Shown in pieces: positions 16,096 to 26,500 of a stretch of 51,495 nt of DNA (the first letter of the stretch is position 1; each line of letters begins with the position of its first letter). The position numbers and the translations under genes were made by a program. The notes under the pieces were generated by a model, which ran no database searches, had not been told where the DNA came from, and saw nothing but the letters and a program-made list of their open reading frames with translations. Source of the stretch: Pseudomonadota bacterium (lineage in GTDB: Bacteria > Pseudomonadota > Gammaproteobacteria > Burkholderiales > Burkholderiaceae_C); the NCBI GenBank assembly GCA_018241405.1, contig JAFEDY010000045.1, forward strand, positions 671-52,165, given 5' to 3'.

Positions 16096-16908
16096 ATGAA
16101 CCACCCCTCCACCCCCACCGACGACGCCCTGGTGCTCTACGGCCAGCGCTTTGACAGCCGATTGCTGCTGGGCACGGCCCGCTATCCCTCGCCCGCCTCG
16201 CTGCAGGCCGCGGTGCAACGCGCCCGCCCGGCCATGCTCACGGCCGCGCTGCGGCGCCAGGGCAGCATCGAGCAGGGCAGGAACTTCTGGGCCATGCTCA
16301 AGGAAATGCAGGTGCCGGTGTTGCCCAATACCGCGGGCTGCCACAGCGTGCAGGAGGCGATCACCACCTCTCACATGGCACGCGAGGTGTTCGGCACGCC
16401 CTGGATCAAGCTGGAGGTGATCGGCGACGACTACACCCTGCAGCCCGACACGCTGAACCTGGTGGCTGCGGCCGAGCAGCTCATCCGCGACGGCTTCTAC
16501 GTGCTGCCCTACTGCACCGAGGACCTGGTGCTGTGCCAGCGCCTCGTGGACGTGGGCTGCCAGGCCATCATGCCCTGGGCCGCACCCATAGGCACGGGGC
16601 GCGGCCCCGCCAACCCCTACGCCATGCAGACGCTGCGCCAGCGCCTTTCCGTGCCCATGCTGGTGGACGCCGGCCTGGGCCTGCCCTCGCACGCCTGCCA
16701 GGTCATGGAGTGGGGCTTTGATGGCGTGCTGCTGAACACCGCCGTGGCCCAGGCGGCCGACCCCGTGACCATGGCCGGTGCCTTTGCCGACGCCGTGGCC
16801 GCCGGCCGTGCAGCCCATCGGGCCGGCGCCATGCAGCCGCGTGAATCGGCCCAGCCCAGCACCCCGGTGCTGGGCACGCCGTTCTGGCACCACGCCCAGG
16901 AAGCCTGA
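16096..16908 (+). CDS. thiG: ThiG, thiazole synthase
   Basis: This 270-aa TIM-barrel enzyme condenses deoxyxylulose 5-phosphate, dehydroglycine and ThiS thiocarboxylate into thiazole phosphate. Visible signatures are SRLLLGTARYPSP, LPNTAGCHSVQEAI, the Schiff-base lysine in WIKLEVIGDDYTLQPD, YCTEDLVLCQRL, MPWAAPIGTGRG and VDAGLGLPSHACQVMEWG. It lies between thiS (14 bases) and thiE (one-base overlap). The usual MVTVA(L/I)RR segment reads MLTAALRRQ, a mild variant. The C-terminus ends TPFWHHAQEA as in related proteins. Confidence 0.95.
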   Translation: MNHPSTPTDDALVLYGQRFDSRLLLGTARYPSPASLQAAVQRARPAMLTAALRRQGSIEQGRNFWAMLKEMQVPVLPNTAGCHSVQEAITTSHMAREVFGTPWIKLEVIGDDYTLQPDTLNLVAAAEQLIRDGFYVLPYCTEDLVLCQRLVDVGCQAIMPWAAPIGTGRGPANPYAMQTLRQRLSVPMLVDAGLGLPSHACQVMEWGFDGVLLNTAVAQAADPVTMAGAFADAVAAGRAAHRAGAMQPRESAQPSTPVLGTPFWHHAQEA

Positions 16909-17810
16909 TGCAAGACAGCCAAGAGGCCATGCTGCGGGCCATCACGCAGCACCACGGCGCCGCCTACGCGGGCTTTCCGGCCCAGCCCGTGCCCGCGGCC
17001 AGGTCAAGCGAGCCGGTGTACCGCGCGGCCCTGGCCGCCTGCAGCGCCCTGGGCTTCATCGCCCAGGACGCCGACTGCCTGGCCCGCGCTTGGGCCGCGC
17101 AGACGCGGCGCTTAGGAGCCTTCGATGCCGCCCGCTGGCCCGACGCTCCCGAAGACTTCGGCCTGCAGCCGCGCCCCCATGGCGCGCCGTTTACGCCCTG
17201 CCCCGAGCGCCTGGGCCTGTACGCCGTGCTGCCCGATGCCGCCTGGGTGGGCCGCATGGCCCGCGCGGGTGTGCCCACGGTACAGCTGCGCTTCAAGTCC
17301 GATGACGCCGCGGCCATCGCGCGCGAGGTGCGCTCCGCCGTGCAGGCCGTGCAGGGCACGCCGGCGCTGCTGTTCATCAACGACCACTGGCGCGAGGCCA
17401 TCGCCGCCGGCGCCTACGGCGTGCACCTGGGCCAGGAAGACCTGGACGCGCTGCGCCCCGAGGAGCTGCAGACCCTGCGCGCGTCCGGCCTGCGCCTGGG
17501 CGTGAGCACCCATGGCTACGCCGAGATGCTGCGCGCCGATGCCGCCAGCCCCAGCTACATCGCCATGGGCGCGGTGTTCCCGACCACGCTGAAGAAAATG
17601 GCCACCGTGCCACAGGGCGTAGCGCGCCTTGCGGCCTACGCCCGGCTGATGCGTGGCTACCCGCAGGTGGCCATTGGCGGCATAGGCCTCGCGCAGTTTC
17701 CAGAGGTGCTGGCCACCGGTGTGGCTTCGGTTGCCGTGGTGCGCGCGCTGGTCAATGCCGCGCAGCCGGAGGCCGCGGCGGCGCAGCTGATGCATGCGTT
17801 GCAGGCATAG
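16908..17810 (+). CDS. thiE: ThiE, thiamine-phosphate synthase with N-terminal extension
   Basis: This enzyme couples HMP-PP and thiazole phosphate to give thiamine phosphate. It is 300 aa, about 90-100 longer than the core family. The catalytic TIM barrel begins at about residue 104 (LGLYAVLPDAAWV) and shows VPTVQLRFKS, LLFINDHWREAI, GVHLGQEDLD, LGVSTHGYAE, IAMGAVFPTTLKKM and VAIGGIGLAQ. The extension (residues 1-100, Ala-rich, ending WPDAPEDFGLQPRP) is helical with no recognised domain; similar extended ThiE proteins occur in betaproteobacteria. Its ATG overlaps the thiG stop by one base. It is the last gene of the riboswitch-controlled operon. Confidence 0.92.
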   Translation: MQDSQEAMLRAITQHHGAAYAGFPAQPVPAARSSEPVYRAALAACSALGFIAQDADCLARAWAAQTRRLGAFDAARWPDAPEDFGLQPRPHGAPFTPCPERLGLYAVLPDAAWVGRMARAGVPTVQLRFKSDDAAAIAREVRSAVQAVQGTPALLFINDHWREAIAAGAYGVHLGQEDLDALRPEELQTLRASGLRLGVSTHGYAEMLRADAASPSYIAMGAVFPTTLKKMATVPQGVARLAAYARLMRGYPQVAIGGIGLAQFPEVLATGVASVAVVRALVNAAQPEAAAAQLMHALQA

Positions 17811-17839
17811 CCTCCGCCAATCAGCCGCGGCGGCTTTTT
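17805..17839 (+). terminator. Possible thiE terminator
   Basis: The sequence agcctcc...ggcggct followed by ttttta lies at the end of thiE and inside the 3' end of the convergent FimV-like gene. The stem is 7 bp with one mismatch, so support is moderate. Confidence 0.4.
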
Positions 17840-19908
17840 ACACGCTCAAGCTCAAGGCTCAACTCCTGCCTGTCGTTGTCCATGGCGAAGCCCACGGACG
17901 GACCGGAAGCAGGCGCCCCTGCGGAAGAGGACGCTGGCCAATGTTCCGAGAGCGAGAACTGCGTGGGCGCCGACAGGTCGACGTCTAGCAGTTCCTCCAC
18001 CGGCTTTGGTTCCACCAGCTGGCCGTAGCCCGAGGGCATCAGCGACAAGTCGCCCGCAACGGAGTCCAGTGAGCGCGAAGCCAAGGACGCCGGGGTCCGC
18101 ACGCCATCGGATGGCGTCGCCACCACGGCCCTGGGCGTCGTGCGCGCACGCGGAGGCGGCACACCGCGCAGATGCGCAGGTGTGGTTTGGGCGATGGTCT
18201 GCAGCAACAGCAGATCGTCAAAGGCGGCAAGTTCGAAGCGCTCCACGTCCTGATCATCGTCGCACCGGTACAGAAGCTCGTCGAGCACCGACAGGACCTC
18301 GGGCGAGGACCACAGCGCCTCGATCTGCGCCAAGGCCTCGGGGTAGTCCTCCAGTGCATGCCCGCTTTCGTACAACTGCTTGAACTGCGTGAAACGCGGC
18401 ACCTGCACGTTGAAGCATTCCTGGAACTGCTGGCGCAATTGATTGAAGCTGTCCGTGCGCCCAAGCATGTGGAAAAGGCGTAGCAGCTCGACATACACCG
18501 ACGGCGTCGCATCGTCCTGTCCGTCGATATGCCGGCGCAAGACCTCGATAGCCTGTTCGTGCTCACCGATGGAAATAAAGAACTCAGCCTGTTGCTGAAT
18601 GTCGAACAGTGCCTCAGGTTGCTCCCCTTGCGCTCGCTTGCCTGACCTGGGCGCCACCTGCGCTGCAGCCGCTGGCTGGGACATCTCGGGCATCGGAGCC
18701 AAGGGTATGGTGTCGGGCGCACCAGTCGGCTCCGGCTGCGTCTCGGATGTCGGCTCCGGCGACACGGTGCTGGGCTGCCAGGTATCGGCCGCCTCAGGCC
18801 CGAACTGCCAATGGGGCTCACCATCAGGTCCTGCCGCGGCGACGGCGCCATTCTTGCTGTCCTGGCTCAGCGCCACGGAATGGTGCCACGCCTCCTGCGC
18901 CTCGTATTGCCTGCGCCGCAGCAGCCAGGCAATACCCGCCAGGGCCAGCGCCAATGCGCCTCCCAGGGCATAGACCACGGTGGCCGAAAAACTCTCGGAC
19001 TGCACCTTTGCCAGCTGCGCGCGCAATCCATCGGCCTGCTCCCGTTCGGTCTCTGCCTGAGTGCGCTGCACAACCGCATCGGCCTCCAGCTTGGCCAGGC
19101 GCCCCATGGATTGCTGCAAGTCTGCGGGGGAACTGTTGATCAGTTGCCACAAGGCCGCAAATTCTGCGCGCCGAGCCTCGTTGGGGGCCGAGATCAGCAA
19201 TGGTTCCTCACGCGACAGACGCAGGGCTAAAGGTGCGTCGAGCCACAGGCTCAAGGGTTCCATGACCAGGCGCGATGCCGCCGTCGCGGCGGGTGCCGGC
19301 ACCATTGCCCGGACGCGCGGCGGCCGCACCGACCTGTCGCTTTCCTGGCCAGCGGCTGCGCCGGTCTGAGGCCTTGAGCGACGCACAACGGTTGGCACTC
19401 GATCGCCTTCCGTATCCGGCGCACGACCGGCAGATGACTCCAAGGAGAACACCCCGGCCACCTCTGCCGCGCCACGGGCACCACGCTGCAAGCCGGCGCT
19501 GCTCAGCCTGGCAATATCCAATGGTCCCTGAGGGTTGACGGGCCCCGTGGCCGGCAGATCGGCCAGAAAGGTATAGGTACGTGTCACGCGCCCTTCGCAC
19601 CCGGCCATGAGGGTAACGGTTAGCACGGGTTCATCGGCCATCAGGTTGGCCTGCACGCGCACCATGGGGTGGGTGCCGCCCACGATGGGCGTGACGCGAA
19701 CGCGCGAATCCGCAATGCTTGTCGCCCCTGAGACAAGGCGCGCCGAGATGCAGGAGGACGCCAGCTCCTGCCCCGGATCGGGTCGTACCTCGAACGCCAG
19801 GTCGATGGGCGAACCCAGTACCACGGCACCGCGGCTTGCCCCCAGCGACAGCGCCGCGGCGCCAGAGGCCGCGGCACACAGGCAGGCACCCAGAATTACG
19901 TTACGCAT
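17821..19908 (-). CDS. FimV/HubP-like cell-pole protein
   Basis: This 695-aa protein begins MRNVILGACLCAAASGAAALSLG, a signal peptide of about 21 residues. The periplasmic N-terminal domain (22-120) matches the FimV N-terminal pattern (LGSPIDLAFEVR, ARLVSG) with C53 and C104 able to form a disulfide. Then follow a Pro/Ala-rich linker, a coiled coil (about 262-304, RLAKLEADAVVQRTQAETERE), one membrane helix (311-330, VVYALGGALALALAGIAWLL) and a cytoplasmic region with TPR-like repeats (about 440-530: QAEFFISIGEHEQAIEVLRRH). This is the layout of polar-organising proteins affecting type IV pili and chemosensory placement. The start is ATG 19908; the frame is open 30 codons upstream without a signal sequence. 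No pilus gene is adjacent. Confidence 0.68.
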   Translation of the reverse strand: MRNVILGACLCAAASGAAALSLGASRGAVVLGSPIDLAFEVRPDPGQELASSCISARLVSGATSIADSRVRVTPIVGGTHPMVRVQANLMADEPVLTVTLMAGCEGRVTRTYTFLADLPATGPVNPQGPLDIARLSSAGLQRGARGAAEVAGVFSLESSAGRAPDTEGDRVPTVVRRSRPQTGAAAGQESDRSVRPPRVRAMVPAPAATAASRLVMEPLSLWLDAPLALRLSREEPLLISAPNEARRAEFAALWQLINSSPADLQQSMGRLAKLEADAVVQRTQAETEREQADGLRAQLAKVQSESFSATVVYALGGALALALAGIAWLLRRRQYEAQEAWHHSVALSQDSKNGAVAAAGPDGEPHWQFGPEAADTWQPSTVSPEPTSETQPEPTGAPDTIPLAPMPEMSQPAAAAQVAPRSGKRAQGEQPEALFDIQQQAEFFISIGEHEQAIEVLRRHIDGQDDATPSVYVELLRLFHMLGRTDSFNQLRQQFQECFNVQVPRFTQFKQLYESGHALEDYPEALAQIEALWSSPEVLSVLDELLYRCDDDQDVERFELAAFDDLLLLQTIAQTTPAHLRGVPPPRARTTPRAVVATPSDGVRTPASLASRSLDSVAGDLSLMPSGYGQLVEPKPVEELLDVDLSAPTQFSLSEHWPASSSAGAPASGPSVGFAMDNDRQELSLELERVKSRRG

Positions 19909-20344
19909 GCTCACAAAATTTTCAACATGTTTAGTGATTTTGACATGAGTGCCTGGACAACCCAACGCTTTCCAACAATTTGACCATGAATATGGCATTT
20001 ACTTTGATGGGCATCGCCGCTATGGACGCCATAGGCGGCGGTATTACCCTAATTGCGTTCTTATCAGGCAATTCGGTGTATCTTTTTGACACCAATACCG
20101 TGTAGTCCATTGCGCAATGCCGGCGTCCGGCCGACGAGGCGCGTGTGGATGCTACCCAGTCACGCGGCTCGCTCGGAGCCGGGTGGGAGGCGCGGAGCCC
20201 CTTGCGTCCCAGTCCCCGACTGCGCCCGCGTGGCGACACGGTTCCGTCGCCCCCAGGTAGCGACGCTTATGTGACAGGCAGGCGCCGCCCCGCCCTGCCC
20301 GCCCACGACAATGGTCCGCAGCACAGTCACCCAAAAGACAGCCC
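19909..20344. other. Intergenic region with inverted repeats
   Basis: This 436-base divergent region lies between the FimV-like gene and the Crp/Fnr gene. Its left part (19909-20105) is clearly AT-richer than its surroundings. It contains an imperfect hairpin gccgctatgg/ccataggcggc (20016-20039) and a perfect 12-bp palindrome cattgcgcaatg (20108-20119). It also holds a short hydrophobic open frame listed separately. Nothing else is supported. Confidence 0.5.
19986..20105 (+). CDS. Possible 39-aa hydrophobic small protein
   Basis: ATG 19986 to TAG 20105 encodes MNMAFTLMGIAAMDAIGGG followed by ITLIAFLSGNSVYLFDTNTV. The first 28 residues could form one membrane helix with a polar tail. There is no good ribosome-binding site, and codon third positions are AT-rich, unlike neighbouring genes. 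It may be chance or part of a regulatory leader. Confidence 0.22.
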   Translation: MNMAFTLMGIAAMDAIGGGITLIAFLSGNSVYLFDTNTV

Positions 20345-21064
20345 ATGGACGAGCCCATTCTTACCATCGACGAACGCGAGGCGATCAACTCCGGTCGCTG
20401 GTTTTCCTCCCTCTCCCCCTCTTTGCGCCACGACATCCTGCGATGCTCCTACGTCAGACGCTACAAGGACGGCGCCCTTATTGCGGCACGCGGCGATCCG
20501 CCCGAGGAATGGATTGCCTGCGCGCGCGGCGCCGTGCGCGTGAGCTCCACCAGCCTCTCGGGCAAGCAGATCACGCTGACCTATGTGGAGCCGGGCATCT
20601 GGTTCGGCGACGTAGCGATCTTCGACGGCGACCGGCGTACGCACGACGCCTATGCCCATGGCGACACCACCATCCTCTGCGTGGCGCGCGCCGACTTCAG
20701 GAAGATTCTCGCCACCCATACCGAGCTCTACGAGGCCATGCTGCGCCTGCATGCACGGCGCATCCGCCAGTTGTTCGGCCTGGTGGAAGACCTGAACACC
20801 CTGCCGCTGCGCTCGCGCCTGGCCAAGCAGCTTCTGCACCTGGTGCGCAGCTATGGCGTGCCCAGCCTGCAAGATGGCGGCGAGACCCGCATCAGCCTGC
20901 AGCTGGCGCAGGAGGAGCTGGCGCAGCTGCTCGGCGCCTCGCGCCAGCGCGTGAACCAGGAGCTCAAGGCCATGGAGCGCGAAGACGCCATCCGCATCGA
21001 ACCCGGTGGCCTGGTGGTGCGCGACCGCGCGGCGCTGATGCGCATTTCCGAGGCCGGCGACTGA
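20345..21064 (+). CDS. Crp/Fnr-family transcriptional regulator
   Basis: This is a 239-aa regulator. Residues ~20-140 form a cyclic-nucleotide-binding-type beta-barrel (GALIAARGDPPEEWIACARGAVRV, YVEPGIWFGDVAIFDGDRRTH). Residues ~145-170 form the long dimer helix (LRLHARRIRQLFGLVEDLN). The C-terminal winged helix carries ISLQLAQEELAQLLGASRQRVNQELKAME. The Fnr N-terminal cysteine cluster is absent, and the cAMP-contact signature of Crp is not evident, so the ligand is unknown. It is followed after 28 bases by the kinase-like gene and then the acyl-CoA dehydrogenase, so it may control that pair. The 12-bp palindrome cattgcgcaatg upstream is a candidate autoregulatory site. Confidence 0.88.
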   Translation: MDEPILTIDEREAINSGRWFSSLSPSLRHDILRCSYVRRYKDGALIAARGDPPEEWIACARGAVRVSSTSLSGKQITLTYVEPGIWFGDVAIFDGDRRTHDAYAHGDTTILCVARADFRKILATHTELYEAMLRLHARRIRQLFGLVEDLNTLPLRSRLAKQLLHLVRSYGVPSLQDGGETRISLQLAQEELAQLLGASRQRVNQELKAMEREDAIRIEPGGLVVRDRAALMRISEAGD

Positions 21065-21092
21065 TCCGCTTTTTTCTTTCCTTGGACCCTGC

Positions 21093-22184
21093 ATGAGCAA
21101 CTTCGAGCAATTCGTGGGCACCCGCCCCGTCCCCGGACAACACGCCTTTGACACCAACGCCCTCGCCGCCTGGATGGCCCAGCAGGTCGCTGGCTTTGAC
21201 GGGCCACTCACGGTGGAGCTGTTCAAGGGCGGGCAGTCCAACCCCACCTACAAGCTCATCACGCCCGGGCGCAGCTATGTGATGCGCGCCAAGCCCGGTC
21301 CGGTGGCCAGGCTGCTGCCCTCGGCGCACGCCATCGAGCGCGAGTACCGGGTCATGCATGCGCTGGCCGGCTCTGATGTGCCGGTACCAGCCATGCGGGC
21401 GCTGTGCGAGGACGAGGGCGTGATCGGCCGCGCCTTCTACATCATGGAATTCCTGCAGGGCCGCGTGCTCTGGGACCAGTCGCTGCCCGGCATGACGCCG
21501 GCCGAGCGCGGCGCCATCTACGACGAGATGAACCGCGTTATCGCAGCGCTGCACCGCGTGGACCATGTCGCGCGCGGCCTGCAGGACTACGGCAGGTCGG
21601 GCAACTACTTTGAGCGCCAGATCGCGCGCTGGAGCAAGCAATACCAGGCCAGCGTCACCCAGCCGATTGCCGAGATGGATGCGCTCATGGACTGGCTGCC
21701 CGCCCACATGCCGGCCAGCGCGAAGGACGAGAGCCGCGTGTCCATCGTGCATGGCGACTACCGGCTGGACAACCTGATGTTCCATCCCACAGAGCCGCGC
21801 GTGATCGCTGTGCTCGACTGGGAACTGTCCACACTGGGCCACCCGCTGGCCGACTTTGCCTACCACTGCATGAGCTGGCACATCCCTGCCTCGCTGCAGC
21901 GCGGCATCGGCGGGCTGGACCTGGCGGCCCTGGGCATACCGGTTGAGCGCGACTACATCGCCCGCTACTGCGCGCACACCGGCATGGCCGACAACGCACA
22001 GCTGCACGCCGACTGGAACTTCTACCTGGCCTACAACATGTTCCGCATCGCGGCCATCCTGCAGGGCATCGCCAAACGTGTGGAGGCCGGCACCGCCGCC
22101 AGCGCCGAAGCGCGCACGGCCGGCGCCACCGCGCGGCCCATGGCGCAACTGGCCTGGTCCTTCGCAGAGCGCTCACATTCCTGA
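21093..22184 (+). CDS. Aminoglycoside-phosphotransferase-fold kinase (ACAD10/11 N-domain type)
   Basis: This 363-aa protein kinase-like enzyme has [12 protein letters not shown] (nucleotide loop), YVMRAKPGP (catalytic Lys), the loop [16 protein letters not shown] and the metal motif [19 protein letters not shown]. The closest architectural match is the kinase domain fused to acyl-CoA dehydrogenase in ACAD10/ACAD11, which phosphorylates the 4-hydroxyl of 4-hydroxyacyl-CoA. Here an acyl-CoA dehydrogenase gene follows 17 bases later, i.e. a split version. The substrate is therefore inferred to be a hydroxyacyl-CoA rather than an antibiotic. The short gap to the Crp/Fnr gene suggests one transcription unit of three. 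Confidence 0.85.
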   Translation: MSNFEQFVGTRPVPGQHAFDTNALAAWMAQQVAGFDGPLTVELFKGGQSNPTYKLITPGRSYVMRAKPGPVARLLPSAHAIEREYRVMHALAGSDVPVPAMRALCEDEGVIGRAFYIMEFLQGRVLWDQSLPGMTPAERGAIYDEMNRVIAALHRVDHVARGLQDYGRSGNYFERQIARWSKQYQASVTQPIAEMDALMDWLPAHMPASAKDESRVSIVHGDYRLDNLMFHPTEPRVIAVLDWELSTLGHPLADFAYHCMSWHIPASLQRGIGGLDLAALGIPVERDYIARYCAHTGMADNAQLHADWNFYLAYNMFRIAAILQGIAKRVEAGTAASAEARTAGATARPMAQLAWSFAERSHS

Positions 22185-22201
22185 CTCCACAAGGCAAACA
22201 C

Positions 22202-23443
<1,242 letters not shown>

Positions 23444-23507
23444 AGCCCTTCCTCGGGGTTACATGGGTACGGGTCCGATGAATTTAGGGTTTACCCTATA
23501 TCAAAAT

Positions 23508-23549
23508 GGTGCAACCTTTGCGATATTTGCAAACTTCCAAGGTTGCACC
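23508..23549 (+). promoter_or_regulatory. Putative PutA operator (inverted GGTGCAACC / GGTTGCACC)
   Basis: GGTGCAACC at 23508-23516 and GGTTGCACC at 23541-23549 are exact reverse complements, 20 bases ahead of the putA start. Each contains the GTTGCA hexamer known as the core of PutA binding sites. PutA here has a ribbon-helix-helix domain, so autogenous repression in the absence of proline is expected. Confidence 0.72.
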
Positions 23550-23569
23550 TTATCAAACCCTTTTCACCC

Positions 23570-26500
23570 ATGAGCACCACAATTGGCATCAAGGTCGATG
23601 ACCTGCTGCGCGAGCGCATCCGCAGCGCCGCGCAAAACCTGAACCGTACCCCGCACTGGCTGATCAAACAGGCGGTGGTGCAGTACATAGACGCGCTGGA
23701 GCGCGGTGCCAGCACCATCCGCGTGTTTGGCGCCGAAGAAGGGGTGTCCGAAGACGGCGTTGCTGAAGCAGCGGCACCGATGACCGGTCCCGAGGTGCAA
23801 CCATTTCTCGCCTTCGCCCAGTCCATCCTGCCGCAGACCGAGCTGCGCGCCGCCATCACTGCCGCCTGGCACCGGCCCGAGACCGACTGCCTGCCGGCCC
23901 TGCTGCCGCTGGCGCGCACGGAGGGCGAAGAGCAGGCGGCCAAGGTGCGCGAGCTCGCCACCCGCCTGGTGCAGGGCCTGCGCGACGCGCCCGTGACCAG
24001 CGGCGTGGCCGCGCTGGTGCAGGAGTTCTCCCTGTCGAGCCAGGAGGGCGTGGCGCTGATGTGCCTGGCCGAGGCGCTCTTGCGCATCCCCGACAAGGCG
24101 ACGCGCGACGCGCTGATCCGCGACAAGATCAGCAAGGGCGACTGGAAGTCGCATGTGGGGCGCTCGCCGTCGCTGTTCGTCAACGCCGCGGCCTGGGGCC
24201 TGGTGCTGACCGGCAAGCTCACCAGCACCAGCAGCGAGAAGAGCCTGTCGTCGGCGCTCACGCGCGTCATCGGCAAGGGCGGCGAGCCGCTGATCCGCCA
24301 GGGCGTGCACCGCGCCATGAAACTCATGGGTGAGCAGTTCGTCACCGGCCAGCACATCGCCGAGGCCCTGGCCAACAGCCGCAAGTACGAGGCCCAGGGC
24401 TTTCGCTACAGCTACGACATGCTGGGCGAGGCCGCTGCCACCGAAGCCGACGCACAGCGCTACCTGCGCGACTACGAGCAGGCCATCCACGCCATCGGCG
24501 CGGCGTCCGCCGGACGCGGCATTTTTGAAGGCCCCGGCATCTCCATCAAGCTCTCGGCCCTGCACCCGCGCTATTCGCGCGCGCAGTACGACCGCGTGAT
24601 GGCCGAGCTGCTGCCGCGCGTGCTGCACCTGGCAGAACTGGCCAAGCAGTACGACATCGGCATGAACATCGATGCCGAGGAGGCCGACCGGCTGGAGCTG
24701 TCGCTGGACCTGATGGAGGCGCTGTGTGCCGCGCCCTCACTGCGCGGCTGGAGCGGCATCGGCTTCGTGGTGCAGGCCTACCAGAAGCGCTGCCCCCATG
24801 TCATTGAGTACCTGATCGACCTGGCGCGCCGCAGCCGCCGCCGCCTGATGATCCGTCTGGTCAAGGGCGCGTACTGGGACAGCGAGATCAAGCGTGCCCA
24901 GTTGGACGGCCTGGCCGGCTACCCGGTCTACACGCGCAAGGTCTACACCGACGTGAGCTACCTGGCCTGTGCGCGCAAGCTCCTGGAAGCGCCTGACGCC
25001 ATCTACCCGCAATTTGCCACGCACAACGCCCAGACGCTGGCCAGCATCTACCAGTTGGCCCAGTCCGTGGGCGGCAGCTACTACAGCGGCCAGTATGAGT
25101 TCCAGTGCCTGCACGGCATGGGCGAGCCGCTGTACGCCCAGGTCACCGGCCCCAGTTCGGAGGGCAAGCTGGCGCGCCCCTGCCGCATCTACGCCCCCGT
25201 GGGCAGCCACGAGACGCTCCTGGCCTACCTGGTGCGCCGTCTGCTGGAAAACGGCGCCAACACCTCGTTCGTGAACCGCATCGGCGACGCCAGCGTGCCG
25301 GTGGCCGAACTGGTGACCGACCCGGTGCAGGACGCGCTGGAAATCGCCCGCACCGAGGGCCGCCTGGGCGCCCCGCACCCGCGCATTGCGCTGCCCACCG
25401 AGCTGTTTTGCGACCTGGGCGCACAGGCGCGCCCCAATTCGCGCGGCCTGAACCTGGCGCATGAGCAGCAGCTGGCCTCGCTGGCCGCGGCGCTCTTGCA
25501 CAGCACGCGCCAGACCTGGCTGGCCGCGCCGCCCGACACCCCCCTCCCCGCCGACCCGGCGGCCACGTCCGGCTGGCAGGCCCTGCCCAACCCCGCCGAG
25601 CTGGCCGACACCGTGGGCTGGGTCCATGAGGCCACGCCTGAGCAGGTACAGGCCGCCGCCGGGCGCGCCGCGCAGGCCGCCCCCATCTGGGCCGGCACGC
25701 CCCCGGCCACGCGCGCCGACGTGCTGGCGCGCGCCGCCGACCTGCTGGAGCAGCGCAGCCAGCCGCTGATGGGCCTGATCATGCGCGAGGCCGGCAAGAC
25801 CCTGCCCAACGCCGTCGCCGAGATCCGTGAGGCCGTGGACTTCCTGCGCTACTACGGCGCCCAAGTGGCGGCGCAGTTCGACAACGCGGCCCAGCGCCCG
25901 CTGGGCGTGATCCTGGCCATCAGCCCCTGGAACTTCCCGCTGGCCATCTTCTGCGGCCAGGTGGCCGCCGCGTTGGCCGCCGGCAACACCGTGCTGGCCA
26001 AGCCGGCCGAGCAGACGCCGCTGACCGCCGCGGCCATGGTGCAGATCCTGCACGAGGCCGGCGTGCCCCAGGGCGCGCTGCAGCTCATGCCCGGCCGTGG
26101 CGAGACCGTGGGCGCCACGCTGGTGGCGCACCCGCAGGTGGCGGGCGTGATGTTCACCGGCTCCACTGAGGTGGCGCGCCTGATCGCGCGCCAGCTCAGC
26201 ACCCGCCTGTCGGTCAGCGGCCACCCGATTCCGCTGATTGCCGAGACGGGCGGGCAGAACGCCATGATCGTGGACTCCTCGGCCCTGGCCGAACAGGTTG
26301 TGGCCGACGTCATGACCTCGGCCTTCGACTCGGCCGGCCAGCGCTGCTCGGCGCTGCGCCTCTTGTGCCTGCAGGAGGACGTCGCCGAGCGCACTCTGGC
26401 CATGCTGCGCGGCGCGCTGCAGGAATGGCAGCTCGGCAACCCCGACCGCCAGAGCACCGACGTGGGCCCGGTGATCGACGCAGAGGCACGCGCACAGATC

